A DNA stretch of 64,000 bases from Opisthorchis felineus (taxonomy: Eukaryota > Platyhelminthes > Trematoda > Opisthorchiida > Opisthorchiidae). The stretch lies in NCBI GenBank assembly GCA_004794785.1, contig SJOL01001202.1, forward strand, positions 30,215 through 94,214, in the 5' to 3' direction. Positions 32,931-46,290 of the stretch are shown one piece after another. A program made the translations under genes and the position numbers. Below the pieces are notes generated by a model. That model was not told the DNA's origin. It saw nothing but the letters and a program-made list of their open reading frames with translations, and made no database searches. How positions within the stretch are numbered: position 1 is the stretch's first letter; each line of letters opens with the position of its first letter.

Positions 32931-35900
32931 CATACTGCCATCAGTGTTATAAAGGAGGACTTCAGTCCACTGTTAGCGGAACCTACATTTGCAACTCAGT
33001 GTTTATCTCCATAATGTGAAGCTTAATTTCGTGTCCACTTCGGTGGGTCCGTAATCCTCAAAAGGTGTGTCGAGCTGTATCAATTTTATTCGTGGCAGAG
33101 GTTCTCACTGTTCACATTTGACTGCATTAAATGCCGATTTTTCATTTACTCACCCAGCACCCACCAACTTTTCCAAATGACAGCGCGTTCTTGATATCTT
33201 GAGACTATTCAAGATATCCACCTAATTCTTTCCTTCTGCGTTGACGCTTGAGTTTGTCATACACACGAGCTGTGCTACCTTAATTTCAAACGATTCATTC
33301 AAAAGCGGACGGAAAAGCATCGCCTCATTGCATCTTTCTCGGACTTATTGAAATTCCCGCGATAAGCCTCCATAATTATTATCGTATTTCTACCACCTCC
33401 TCTCATTTGCATATAAGTCAAGTCACAGTCCGATTGATAATGTGATTTCCCTGCCCTTTCTATTTGTTGCCTTTCCCCGGGACGAGGCTGGATTTATGGC
33501 TAACTGCATCTTTCTTGGACTTTCCTCGGCGTTCTTCACCAGAGACTGAAAACTTCTTCCACACGAACTTGCTACCCTGCATCCTTCCCTGGTTAGCCGG
33601 GTAATTATTTTCCTCTCAAAGATTAGATGGCCGTACTTTTTTACCTGCCGTTTCATTGCTCTTTTGGCTAACTAATGATACCTTGGCTTGTTACTTGTCC
33701 CAGATCGACCATTGGAGACTCCTTTATCTTGTCTACTTTCCTCTCTCCCTAAAACGTTTTTATATCATCTTGTGGTTTATTCTTGTGTGAAGAATCTGAA
33801 ACAACGTCCTTTTACATGTACATATGTAGTTCTATACAATAACAGCTTTAAATATCCAGAAATTTGGACTACTCAGACAGCCTTTGCAAGGACGAGGTGG
33901 CGTTCTTTTTTTATCTGGAAACTGGTCCAAAAACTTTCATCTACTTAGATGAGGCCTGAAGCTCGTTTCCTGAGTGAGCCTTGCCTCCGGTTGCACGCTT
34001 TTAAATACGTTTTATTCCGCCCTCTCTCTCTATCCCACATCCTTCACCTGGATCAATGACTGCCTTCAAAGGTACGCACGCGAAAAACTACAGTCGTTGC
34101 GTTTTTAGCTGGATATTTCACTAAAACCAAGACGTTCAAAACCAGATTTCTGGTAGCTTTTTCATTGTTTATCAATGAAACACACAGAAAAAGAAGTTAT
34201 TAGATATATCCAACCACTTTCATCCTATTTTGTCGCGGCTTCGCCTCCAGAACTTACCCAGTTATTATACAGATGGCGCCAAAACTATTTCATCGTATCC
34301 GAGCTGATTGAGATTTAGGCAGCCTAACAAAACGGACACTGTTTAATTGATATTTTGTCTCCATCAATAAATGCCGTTTTCTCACAGAGTTCTCTCTAAC
34401 TTAATGGCCAGCTGCCACTAACCGGGGTGCAAATCAAACAATCCAGTATTCGGACTACCGAAGAGAGAGAGGAAAACTCCCGTAAGTGGCTGTACGACCG
34501 CCACGGGATTTCGGGTTACCACGCGTGAATAATAAAATCCGACACAAATGTGGTAATCCCCATTCGCTATATCGGCTGGTAACTTCCTGCCTTACAACCT
34601 CCTTCTGCTGACGCAGGTCATCAGGTCGAAATCTCTCAGAAGACACGGCAATTTCGTGCTCAGCTCATGGACAAAACCCAAAGGTCTCTTTGCCGCCAGC
34701 GAATAGTTACGCATACTTCTCGACGGCTCCCTAGACGAACGGGGTATTGTAAACAGAAAGCTTTTGGACACAACAGTCTGGCTTCTGTTGATAAACTGTT
34801 GATAAGCTCTGTGCCCATAGTTGTTTTCATCATGTCTTGGCTGGTACCGAATTCATGTTGCATTAATTGTGTGCACCGTATGCGGCGAAACGCCGTCAGC
34901 CTACATGGTCTATCCAAAAGCTGATCTCACTGCCAATGCACACGGTTTGCCAATACCCTCTCCTCCCATCTGCATCAGTGTCTGTCTTTCCACGCATCGC
35001 TCGGCTGAACCTTAGCATCCCCACTGATTTCAGTTATTGCCATTCGCCAGCGGAGCATTCTGAACCCCATCGAAGAAGACAAATGAGAAATATTTCATCA
35101 CTAACGGTTTCTCGGCCGTTGCGACACTCAGAATTCCAGTAACCTTCATCACCGCAGACGAAGGATTTGCCAGCAAGGTTATGCTTCTTTCTTGCTGTTT
35201 TAGGTGGCCACTTCTGTCAGCTACTCGTTTTGCTTTCACAGGTATTTCATTCATTAGAACTTCGTCCTCCACGTTTTAGCATGCGTCGGGTTCGAAAGAG
35301 CTTCATACTTACCGTACCTTTGACCAAAGCATACTAACACAAAGGCACCAGTGGAAAATTGCTTTTACCCAAGAGACGTGGATCCCATCTTACTACTTTG
35401 CTTTCAACCGACGAGATTAATAGCTTTGGAGTGTTTATCATCGTCGAGTTTAGGTTCTTTATGGAATTGTCAAGGGTTGTGCACCCTGCATTCTACACCT
35501 GTCTGCCTGCCTACCTGGTCATACAAAGGTTGATCTCTTTTTAACAAGCACTTCTGTAGTGTGCTCGATTAGATCACACCAACTCCTCAAGTAAGGTGGC
35601 CTTAATCACCGTACAACTGAATTGAGATACATGCATCACACAATGTAGCTTATCTGAAGAGTGCCGTTGATAGTACACCGGAGAAACGAACTTAAAGGGA
35701 TTCCGCCCACCTGACCCCACGAAACTACGCTGTAATTAATAACTCTTGTAGAGAATACGAACGTCTCGAGCGTTCATTTCACCAGCCCACCCTATCGACA
35801 TATACATCCAGTCTACAGATTCACAGGAATTCACGTTTTTGGAGGACCAAGTTGTTTAAGACTTTAAACTGATGGCTTGTTGCCAGATTTTTAGTGCCGA

Positions 35901-36343
35901 CGAATATCCCTGTAACCTCCGCTTACTAGGTACTCTACTCATCATCAGTTCCATCACACTCCTGGATGTACTTAACCCAAACCGTCGTCGCTTAGTACGT
36001 GCGCTGCGAAATCCGAACGTTTCACTCACCTATCAGAACGAACAGTGTACGTCTCGTTCAAAAAGTTCCATCGACCACAACCTAGTTTCACAAATCTTGT
36101 GATGTGAAAGGCATAACAGAATATGGTATATATATATATATAATGTATAGTATAGTGTAATGCCATCCCTTGGTTGCGTTGTTGTTCACATCACAATTCA
36201 CACAAACTCTACAGTATATGACGCAAGCATCGTATCGCAGTCATGCTGTTATTACTAGGAAGTTGTGGGAGATTCTGGTTTAAACCTAATCAAAGTCAAA
36301 CATCGCACCACTACTCTAAAAAAGCTTCAATTAAAATATCAGT
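32931..36343. other. No gene seen; pyrimidine-rich plus strand
   Basis: A run of more than 3 kb in which T and C dominate the plus strand, especially 33300-34050. Short frames on both strands (for example 33423-33656 minus, 34660-34924 both strands) are uncalled. A TA microsatellite lies near 36127-36142. Confidence 0.35.
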
Positions 36344-36910
36344 NNNNNNNNNNNNNNNNNNNNNNNNNNNNNNNNNNNNNNNNNNNNNNNNNNNNNNNNN
36401 NNNNNNNNNNNNNNNNNNNNNNNNNNNNNNNNNNNNNNNNNNNNNNNNNNNNNNNNNNNNNNNNNNNNNNNNNNNNNNNNNNNNNNNNNNNNNNNNNNNN
36501 NNNNNNNNNNNNNNNNNNNNNNNNNNNNNNNNNNNNNNNNNNNNNNNNNNNNNNNNNNNNNNNNNNNNNNNNNNNNNNNNNNNNNNNNNNNNNNNNNNNN
36601 NNNNNNNNNNNNNNNNNNNNNNNNNNNNNNNNNNNNNNNNNNNNNNNNNNNNNNNNNNNNNNNNNNNNNNNNNNNNNNNNNNNNNNNNNNNNNNNNNNNN
36701 NNNNNNNNNNNNNNNNNNNNNNNNNNNNNNNNNNNNNNNNNNNNNNNNNNNNNNNNNNNNNNNNNNNNNNNNNNNNNNNNNNNNNNNNNNNNNNNNNNNN
36801 NNNNNNNNNNNNNNNNNNNNNNNNNNNNNNNNNNNNNNNNNNNNNNNNNNNNNNNNNNNNNNNNNNNNNNNNNNNNNNNNNNNNNNNNNNNNNNNNNNNN
36901 NNNNNNNNNN
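36344..36910. other. Assembly gap (Ns)
   Basis: 567 undetermined bases. Any open frame crossing it is an artefact. Confidence 1.
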
Positions 36911-38160
36911 GTCGTTCGGATTCGATGGAATTTGGACTCCTCGATTAAGTATTTATTTCCCTGTCGCTGTTCTGATTTTGCCCATGGATGTTCTTGCTTC
37001 CCACTCGGTATCAGACCGACTCAGTTAGTCGCATTTTCCCCAATTTTCACTGATTCCCGTGTTTGCTTGCTGTATTCACGTGGTAATAGTATGACTCACG
37101 ATCGATCAGGTCGCACGCGACGGCTCTCCGCACTCGCTCGCAGATCGACTACTCCACCACCGTCAAGGGTGCATTTGGTTGCCCACATTCTCGAATTTTT
37201 CAGTGCGGTAGAAATATGAAGTGTAGTCCAGAGATTGGAGGGGAGGTCGAGTTGGTAAAACTTCCACACCGATTTGTACGTGGATTCATGTGATGAGGTT
37301 TCTTAGATGTGCGTACGACGCACCGGTTGCGCCCACCCATCATGTTATGATGAAAGTCGGTAACTTTCCAGACCAGCCACGCATCACAGCATAACCATTC
37401 GTGGTGCTCAGGCTGCGTATGTATTCCTTCCGGTCAGCCTGTATAATTTCGGCTTGTAGCGGTAGGAAAAAACATCGTAATCAAAGGAGCTCTTAATGCT
37501 TGAGTAGACTTTCCGCAGTCTGGAACCGATGACATTCGTCGAGAAGACTTTCTCTTTGGTTGGTAAGCCGACGTCTGAAATAGTTCAAGCTGAAACTTTG
37601 TCTCCTTTTTTTTGAAAAGAATAAGAAACTGTCGAAACAAATTTAATTCAATTTTTCACCGTAAAACTGGGTTTTCGTGAACATTTTGCGCAGAATCATT
37701 GCCAACAATACATGTTTTTCGATGTAATTCAGCTGTATAAACTATTGATGTTATCTTATCCGAAAAGGTGTTTTCCGAACAAGCTGTGATTCGCCTATGT
37801 CATCGAAGCCTACAGTGACGTTGAATTACAAGGTCGTACCGATTAACAGGCCGACAAGAACATCAATTAACACTAGGAAATACAAAGATCAAGTACTCAT
37901 CTTCAGGGATCCGGAAGCTAGATTGATTGAAGTGGGGTTTGGGCGACCGTTCACATGACTGTAGTCCCCTGACAATAGTACCGACTGAATGTGGTACCTG
38001 GAGCGAGATGGTAAACACGTAAACGTCCATATTGTAGAACAGTCTGGTATGTCATTTCGATTGTGTAGACTGGTGGCGGTCCCCCAGGGCGAATAATCTG
38101 CTAGAATTCAGCAGACTGGAAGGTCTTGAATATGATCCCAGTCAGGTTAGACAGACGAAA
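36911..38160. other. No gene seen
   Basis: Overlapping plus frames just after the gap (36932-37219) cannot be judged because their upstream part is missing. Confidence 0.35.
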
Positions 38161-38167
38161 AGATACA

Positions 38168-38245
38168 GTGCCTGGGAACGACTCGAACCCAGGAACTCGC
38201 GTTTTACCAAATAAGCTCTCTACCAACTTAGTCAACGCAGATGCT
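38168..38245 (-). mobile_element. tRNA-like head of a third SINE
   Basis: On the minus strand an A box (TGACTAAGTTGGTAGAGAGC) and a B box (GGGTTCGAGTCG) are spaced as in a tRNA, but the acceptor arms do not pair. This makes it a tRNA-derived SINE rather than a tRNA gene. The flanking GTGTCAGTGCCCTAACTGAA block (38294-38313) may belong to it. Confidence 0.55.
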
Positions 38246-38319
38246 GTCCCACGAGAAGCCACGCACCTGCCCCGTGTAGCAACCGTTGGTGTGTCAGTGC
38301 CCTAACTGAACCCCTCATG

Positions 38320-40009
38320 TGATGGACGACGCTTGAAAAATCAGATGAGAAAATTGGAAAACGTTCAGTGGGACCAGAAAAAAATCAGCCAAGATACGTA
38401 CCTTTCTAGTTTTTGGAAGATTTGGGTGCACTGGATGGACTCGCGTTTGTCTTGTCATTACTATCAAATACTATATCTTAGAAGTCATTCTGTCATTCCA
38501 AAGAGAAAAGAATAAAACCTGTCAAGGTTTCAAATGATACATTTGATTTTTTCTAAAAAGATTTGCACTATTTCTCAAGCGGATAAGGCTACTGATATAT
38601 TTGTTGATGTAAAACCCATCCTTCTTTGTACAACCAAACCTTTATCTTATCGTTCCATTACTTCTTTCAAAATTTATCACACCTGACAAAAGCTATCAAA
38701 CCGGGTCCACTAAATCTCTCGATCACTTTATCCTGCTTGATTTTTGGGCCGAAAAAAGCACTTCACCATGACGATTCTACTGCAGTAGCATAAAGTATGT
38801 GTGATATTCTTCACTACATATACGATGCTCTTCTGGGGTACATCACCTCAGTCCGTTTCATTTTGTCTGGTGAGATAAATGAGGTCACAGTTACATTGGT
38901 TGTTTCGTCGTTTCTGTCTGTCCAGTATATCTTACATCTAGAACGCTTCCCGTTTAGATACTGAAGGTTGTGCGGAGGAGCGCATCATTCATTCCGTTCA
39001 AGGTGTCTGTTTGATGGAGGTTTATCATAGGGAAGGAGTGCTTTATGCAAAAATGTGAAACATTGGAGAGTTGTCAACACCTTTTCGTTCTTCAAAATGG
39101 CTGAATGTGTCCACGAAGAGGAAGCGCTGTGATTCAAACTGGATTTGTAGTCTTTTCGCGAACAACCTAACAGCCATTGCAAATTACCAGGGTTAACCTA
39201 ATCGTTCTTCTGTAATGCTCCATTCAAGGAGATTTCAGTAACCTTGTGTGTTATTGGGTGTGTATATTGTGTATATATTGGGTGGATCGGGTTTGCACAG
39301 GTTGTCACGTCCTCATGCGCACCTCGGTAACTTCATAAAACTGCACAGCCTGTGTACTGTTTACTGGATCGTATAAACGTGAGCCAACCTAAAATAGCGT
39401 TAGTTTGCGCACGTTTTGGCTATAAATAATTCACATGGTTATCACGGTGTTTTTCCACCGTGTACAAAAGCCTACGATAATCGCTAGTACTAGCCAGGGA
39501 AGCTTCTATGAAAAGTTTATGTACTGATGCATATCATCCGGCAATCTCAAACGTCAAATCTGAAATGTCAAAAAAGTGCGGAACGTGCGTGACTGAGAGG
39601 ACAAACATAGTTATAGGGTGTGGATGACAAATCCGGCTAATACAGTGTCAGCGAGTGCACAAACATCACTCAAAATCAAGAATTCCACTTGCTGGTTGCA
39701 CGACCCACTCAGGGTGCTCTCAGGGGAGGTAGTCAGGCATCGTATGCCAAATGGGTATACATGTGTGTGCACTCGGGTGGGACTAATCGTTTGGTGGTTA
39801 AGGTATACCTAACAGAGTTACTGGACTTGCTCAGCTTTATGTCCCTGCGAAAAACGTCGACCAGTGTGTTGCAGATCCTTCAACAAAGCTCAAAAGTCAT
39901 TCTCCAGGTAGGCAAGGCCCAAGCTTGACTTGGTCTGAAACCAAATACGGCACGCTGCAAGCATTCAACTAATTGGGAAATTCATGGTGATGAGGAAATT
40001 TGGCGACGC
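38320..40009. other. No gene seen
   Basis: Nothing recognisable; only short frames such as 38333-38515 and 39618-39928. Confidence 0.35.
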
Positions 40010-40140
40010 TCAATAGAAGTTTCCCTATATCAGTGATGCCAATCAATGCTGAAAAGCCGAGAAGCATCGTACAACAGTTTCATCCATGTTTGAAACCATC
40101 AACATTGCCCATCTCACTAAACTCAGAGAGTTTTGAGAGA
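40010..40140 (-). mobile_element. SINE family 2, fragment
   Basis: GCTGAAAAGCCGAGAAGCATC and CATTGCCCATCTCACTAAAC match the 3' half of SINE2 in reverse. Confidence 0.65.
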
Positions 40141-40237
40141 GTGTGCGTGTGTGTTACCAAATCTCCTGATGTTGACATGAAACAATAAGCATCTCAGAGG
40201 AAGGATAATTTCACTGAATGTGTGAAGCTTCCTTCTA

Positions 40238-40545
40238 GGAAGTCGTCACTCAAGGAGCCAGTCAATAAGTGACCACGTGATGTGGTTTCTGTTATTGAAA
40301 GACGAATGACGCTATGTTCTGCCTGAGTGAGAGCTAATCACACTGCTCATCAGCCACTCGCGGCCGAACGGTTAAATGTCCAGCCACTGGCCGGAAGATC
40401 GCGGGTTCGAAACTGTCTGAGTTTGGTGAGATGAGCACTGTTAGTGCTTCTCAACGGGATGAAACTACTGTACAGTGCTTGTCAACTTTTCAGCATGTAT
40501 CGGCTTTACTCACAGAATGAAATCTCTAATTTGGAAATTGTAGGA
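40238..40545 (+). mobile_element. SINE family 2, most complete copy
   Basis: The head has GAAGTCGTCACTCAAGG and GTGACCACGTGATGTGG. A tRNA-like part follows with an A-box-like GGCCGAACGGTTAAATG and B box GGGTTCGAAAC (40403-40413). The body has GTGAGATGAGCACTG, CAACGGGATGAAAC and CTTTTCAGCATG, and the tail is AATGAAATCTCTAATTTGG. The tRNA-like part resembles a Ser/Leu-type tRNA. Confidence 0.8.
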
Positions 40546-41324
40546 TTTTGCACAACGAACGCTGGTACGGTAGTGCCTTGATCGAAGTGTGCTTTTTTTT
40601 AAGAAATTACAAGCTGCTATCGGACATGTTTAACTCTTATCACACTGGATCGAGTTTTTTCATCTTTTCCTGAAATGGGACCGTTTTTGAGACCTGTGTT
40701 TCCTGTTTCCCGTGTTTTATCTCCCGCATTCAATCTTGAGACTCAGGACAATTAGAAAACCTTGGTATTTTTTTCTACCGGACAGACAAAATCGATCGAA
40801 GTGAAGTCAGCTTTATTCCAACTTAGAATCGATCTTAGGGCACCCTAGATGTCGGCTAACCTTGACAGCTTTAATTTTGTTTCTTAGTTCGATTGGACCC
40901 GACTTGGTTTTGGTTAGCTTCATGCGCTGAATCAGTGCCTGAAACACCGAAAAAAATTCGTTCCACACATTGTATTGTTCTAAGTTTCCAGCGAAAAAAT
41001 TTTGTACAAGAAAAGTTGTACATAATCATGTGGTGTTTTGCAACAAGCTGTTGAACAATCAATACCAATTATCAATACCATGGTTGAGAATATTACGGTA
41101 ATCCGCCTTTACACGGGTCACAAGTAAAGATGCCCTCACTTCGGTATGTTGATTAGTTGGAGATTCAGTCCGAAATAATGCCTCAAAAAAACCAGCTTAT
41201 GACCTGACGTTACCGGGAGACTCAAATGAACATCAGCGGAAAGTGACATTTTAGTATTCCTTGACGGATTATGCTTCACAAAGGCCGCGTCATCTTTCAT
41301 TTATCAGAGTATTCCTCTTGATAC
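40546..41324. other. No gene seen
   Basis: Nothing recognisable. Confidence 0.35.
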
Positions 41325-41530
41325 AACACTACTTATCATGTTGCTGAAAACTTTTCGACACACAAACACCAGTTCCATCCTTCTTAAGGTTCATGAGGTA
41401 GGCCTACTTTCCGAGCTGGTTCATTATACCGGGGAAACACACTACTCATAAGGTTGCTGAAAACCTGTCGGTTTCGCTTTTCCTGGAGCTCATCAGGTCA
41501 ACGGAGTCACAGAACTTCCATCAACTGTGC
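41325..41530 (-). repeat. Two R1 ribozyme-side copies in tandem, decayed
   Basis: ACTACTTATCATGTTGCTG (41329) and ACTACTCATAAGGTTGCTG (41443) start two partial copies about 115 bp apart. In both the GAAA and CTGATGA blocks are worn or deleted. Confidence 0.55.
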
Positions 41531-41739
41531 GAAACTCATACCGGGCTGTACACAGTTTTCATCCAGTGGTACTATGAGACACATTGCGGTATCTCCAACG
41601 TCGTTCAGCTGAAAATGAGGTGACTCGTTTAGCATATTCTGTTGAAGAGCTTTAGGAACGATGGATCTAGGCACAATTCAACTGAGTCTCTACCTTCAGC
41701 CGAATGTGCTGCTGAAACAGATATTGGGCTGTCGAATAA

Positions 41740-42330
41740 TTTTTAATCAGCCGTGTAAGTAGCGTTATATCAAGTAAAGTACTTGAATATCATGAGTATC
41801 GTTTTGGTTGAACATGAGTCATCTGAGATTCGTTTGCGTTTCCCGTCAAATCCACCTTAATCTTAGGATGAGCCTACAAGCCCACTTGAGTTCCGTCTCG
41901 TAATCAAGTCGTCAGTAGTGACATTGGCGGAGACTCGATAATTACGATTAGTTGATAAATCCCGCAAGTGATTTACTGATGTATATTACTGATGGAACAT
42001 GCAAGTAGTATCTGGTCAAGTATTAAACCGCCGTCGCTGCGTCTGATGGAAGGTTCGTATGGAAGTTAATAAACCGCTTTGCAGTATTCGGTCGTTGTTG
42101 TTCAGTACTAAAACAACGTCCCAGAAGGCTCCGAGTGACGCTTAAGGACATCGACTTTTCGAAATCTCTGTGCAAATGAGTTTTTCTTCAATCTCGTGTC
42201 TGATGGCTCGTAACCGATTGGTTCGTGTTGGCCTATAAACAATTCCGCACCCCAGTGAGCTCTGGTAATGGGCAATTGAAGAGCTTTCATCCACCGTGTA
42301 AGTAGTATTAGGTCAAGAAGCCTGAAAAAC
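41740..42330 (+). repeat. Short motif repeated three times
   Basis: GTGTAAGTAGCGTTATATCAAG (about 41755), GCAAGTAGTATCTGGTCAAG (about 42002) and GTAAGTAGTATTAGGTCAAG (about 42298) are spaced about 250-300 bp apart. They may mark another dispersed repeat; the sequence between them is not clearly repeated. Confidence 0.3.
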
Positions 42331-43199
42331 TGCATTTCCAGAGCACTAGATAAGGATTTCATTTCCTGAATAATTTTTCTTCGGGTAATTTGGTAGATGA
42401 TCCATTGGTTCTTAGTGTCTCCTTTGTTTTAAGCTGGGAGCCATAGCTGACAATGGCTTATAAAATGAGAGTGTGCGATTTTTCTCCGTCACCTCCTGCT
42501 TTGTTGAGATGCACAAACTTGGACTTTAATGAAAGGGGCAAATAGTTCTGTGAAGTAGCGATCATGGAAATCATCAAAATGTCACACCATGGGTTTCTCG
42601 AGCAATGCGAGTCACCGTCAGCCAAGCGTTGTCTTGGGTTGTTTTGGATGAGCACAGCTCAGTCCATTTCGCCTAAGCAAGCAAGTCAGATGAGGCCGAG
42701 TTTGCTTACTTCGTAATTAGGATGCCTTATTTCCCCTTGAGTCTGGACCTTGATTACTTTCTCGATTACCAGGGGATTTTGCCGGGGGAAAGAAGTCGTG
42801 TTGGGGAGAAATCGGCCACCGAAAATCGTCATCTCCCAATCATGATGCGCAGGTGGATGTTGGTGATAAAACAGAAGTGCTGTGATCACACTTCTAAAAA
42901 ATTACGAGCCGCAAAAATCTTCCTTCAAATTAGTTCCTAGATTGTGTTCTTTTGCTCGGAAGGAGTACTGCGCTGACACTGCCAGTCAACAGAAAGTGGG
43001 CTACAAGACGTCTGTACACAGTGGATAAATCACTGGCAGTTTCGATGGAGTTGAATACGCTGCTACGTTCAAGCTGCTGATGCCAGAAAAACCCGAGCGC
43101 ATAAAACCGGCAGATATACGAGCACCAGAAATAAGTTTCCACGTCATCATCAACTACCACTCTTTTAAATGTTTATTTAGTGTGGAGATTTGGTAACTT

Positions 43200-43600
43200 T
43201 CAGCTGTAATTTCGTCCTGTAAGTGAAGCCCGTCTGTGCAGAAATGCTACGAAGCGCTGTACGGTTAGTTCATCTTTATTGGTAGTCATCAGCATGAAAC
43301 TCCAGGGAGGTCTCGATCCCGCGACCTGCTGGCTATTGGTTGAACACTTAAGCGTTCCGTCACGAGCGGCCGAATAGCAGTGTGGTTCACACTGCTATTC
43401 AGTCATTCTTGGCCGAAAGGACAAGTGTTTGAACTAGTAACTGAGTGTTCGAGGGTTCGAAACACTTTGGAGTTTCGTATGTGCACACGTGATGTTTCGT
43501 ACTTGGGAGGACAAGGCTCTATAGCGCTTCTCGGCTGTTCGGCGTAGAGCGGCTTCACCTACACGACGAAATCTCCATTTTCAAAAAATTATTCCCTTAT
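43200..43600. mobile_element. SINE family 2, head-to-head inverted pair
   Basis: A minus-oriented SINE2 (43200-43371) meets a plus-oriented SINE2 (43401-43600) at a perfect 13-bp inverted repeat with a 3-base loop (GAATAGCAGTGTG at 43372-43384, CACACTGCTATTC at 43388-43400). Both copies are truncated at about the same internal position. Confidence 0.8.
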
Positions 43601-45557
43601 TCTACAGTGAACTGCTGCAATTCTCCAGAAAAAAAATACTGCCTTGTGGATCAGAGTCGAGACTTCTACGTGCAGAAGACATACGGAAACTAGCGGTGTT
43701 TACCCATCGTCTTGTCTCGAACAAGTGAACGGATCTAACCTGGACAACATAATCCGAAACTTGGTTGTCTCTAGTTGCTCAGGTACATGAAATAAGTTTA
43801 TCCATAAGGGGGTTCTTATGTGATGGAGAAGCCATCTACTCTTCGTAAGCTACGTAAACCCATGTACTTCCCATATCAGAAGGTTACCTACTTCATGCAG
43901 CTCACTGTGCCCTGCCATGCGGTGAAAGGCCGACATTCTATGGATTGACAACGAAATCCAATCGCTTTCATGCAAAAAATCTAAAGCGAGTCGACAACTA
44001 CTACCAACCCGGAAGAGGACCAGAGGACTCGGAACACTGATAGTTAATGACACTGCAAGACATCTCGGTCACACCACCGTAGTGTCCTTGTATCACAATT
44101 ATTCTTTTCAATGCATTGTCGCCCTATTTTCCATATTATCAGGCAGCTATAACGATTTAACACCAATTGACCTTCACTGCCTGACTATTCCTTCCCTGGT
44201 CTCCCACTTCTCAATAAACGAAACTATGGAACCTTTGGCAGCATGGGATGGTTTTTTAGATGGTCATTACAAAACAACTCACACAGAAGCTTCCGTGAGT
44301 TGCCTAATGTAATTTAGCTCCGATTTCTAAGCAAGGTTCACTCAACTCAACTGTTATACTACGAGACGTTGGTATCAGTAGTCATGCGACTACTGGTTGT
44401 CTCTTGATGATCCGTCCAACCTTATCGACGCAGCAGAGAATATTCCTCAGGTATCACAGATAGCTGTTAGCTAGCATTCGAATAGGATTTGCCGATCAGC
44501 AGTGGTCGGACCACTGGACGATCGGTTTCAGTGTTAAGTGCAAGCCTCGAGGGAATACAAACAATAATAATAATAATAGCATTATTAATAATGAGGATAT
44601 AACTCTTGGTCCCACTAATGACAGATTTAGTGACAGTTGAATGTCCTCGTGACTCGAATCTGTCGAACGGAACTTGCTGAATTATGAAATTGTCCCTCTG
44701 ATGGGAAGAAATAAATAGAAGACACCAAGAGGTGAGGTCCAGAAACCCTGTAATCGATCGGTTGCAGTCACCTCGTTCAAGCCAGCGTCAAAAGTCTGCA
44801 CTGTCTAAACCCCAATTATTCAGACTCCTCGATAAAATTATGGAAGCTGCGTGCGTAAAGACTGATAAGGCCGCTGTATTCTTGCACATAGCCACTCAGA
44901 CATCGTCATGGTCAAGTTAACTTCTTAGTCCATTTTCAGTGCCTGAAGAAGCCATGGAAGTCTAGTTGCTGGAGGAACGTGTAAACTCATTGTAACAAAC
45001 TTGGTATTCTCCACTTTCTTTCCCATTGTGTGCGCTGAGTTGACAATTTCATGAAAATAGATAAAAAGCTTGTAAAAGTAATTTTGACATACATTTTTTA
45101 ATATGGGTAGCTGCCAATCAAGACTGTTACAACTATTTCAGTAGCCAAAGGATTTTCTTGATATAGTTTAAAACAGTTTGAAATTCTCCATCGAACATCG
45201 TCAGTCTATTGCTATGAAGCGTTGCTGTCCGAAATGGCTCCAGTCAGTCCTGTAAGGGTGGTAAGTATCCTCATGGTAAGGCTCTGCTTAGCCGGCTAAT
45301 AGAATGACGTACGTGAAGCTGAATTCTAGGGGAGATCCGATTGGCCTCATCGCATCAGCCTGCAACATGAGATTTAACTAATATTCGGTTTTCTAATGCC
45401 AGGTAACTTCATGTAGAAACAAGAGGGAGTAAACCAACAATTATGATAGGATATCCAGATGGATAGGTCTGTTTTGGACACAGCGTAACTCAATTTATCC
45501 GGCTATTTGTTGCTCCTGTTCTCTTGTGGTTTTCTTAAGCAAGCAATTTCTCTACAC
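43601..45557. other. No gene seen
   Basis: Nothing recognisable apart from an AAT trinucleotide run near 44562-44576. Confidence 0.35.
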
Positions 45558-45870
45558 GTCATACACTACTGATAAGTTTGCTAAAAACTCTTCCACAGCC
45601 CACGGCCCAGTTTGCCCTTCTTGGGTTCATCAGGTAGGTACAGTCCTCAACAAGGGCATAACCGTTTGCGGGCTGTCGAAGATTTTTTAACAACCTTATG
45701 AGTAGTGTGCAACTGCTAGACAAAAACGTACTACGACATCTCGAATGTCGCACTAACTGAAACATGAGGCTGCCCAGTGCAGCACATTCAGTTGAAGCGG
45801 ACTATCATAAACAAGAGATTCAGCTAGATTCACTTCAGTCTCCTATCTAAGCCAAATTCGTGTGCAGCTG
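45558..45870. repeat. R1 fold-back copy
   Basis: A ribozyme side in one direction (45558-45653, CTGATGA on the minus strand, GAAA lost) abuts an inverted ribozyme side (about 45655-45710). GCAGCACATTCAGTTG and GAGATTCAGCTAGATTC follow in the same inverted direction. Confidence 0.7.
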
Positions 45871-46097
45871 AGAGTATGTGTCGAAAAGAATCTCTAGTTT
45901 TCATTTTACTGTCAAATTTATCTGGCTCAAATCTTTGCTCTGTTCGCTTGCGCATTTTTATGTGCTCCTAAATGACTATAACCTTTGTGACCCAGCTCAA
46001 GGTGATAAAGTCCAGCATGGAAACCGATCACCCCGTTCGATATGGGACCAAGGTTTAAACTATGCAGAAGTAGCGTTACTATTCTAATGTCTCCATG

Positions 46098-46290
46098 GGG
46101 CAAGATGGCTCAGTGGTTAGAGCGCGAATTTACTGACCGGAAGGTCTGTGGTTCGAAACCGACCTCTGCATCTGGACTTCTCCTGTCTAGGCTTGAGCAA
46201 CCTGGCAGTATCCCAGCCATCGTGCTTCCCTCGGGTGGCATGGCAGCTAGGCACCGAGAGGGTGTAACAGCTGAACGATTTATTGCTTAT
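46098..46290 (+). mobile_element. SINE family 1, best-preserved copy
   Basis: A box TGGCTCAGTGGTTAGAGCGC (46106-46125), B box GGTTCGAAACC (46150-46160), tRNA-unrelated body with CTAGGCTTGAGCAACCTGG and CCCTCGGGTGGCATGGCAGC, ending in a T/A-rich tail. Confidence 0.9.

Noticed and set aside
36243..37028. 261- and 227-codon frames across the N gap
   Set aside because: Nearly all codons are Ns; artefact.
46098..46175. Functional tRNA gene
   Set aside because: A and B boxes are good but the acceptor arms do not pair, and the sequence continues into a shared SINE body found at four other places.
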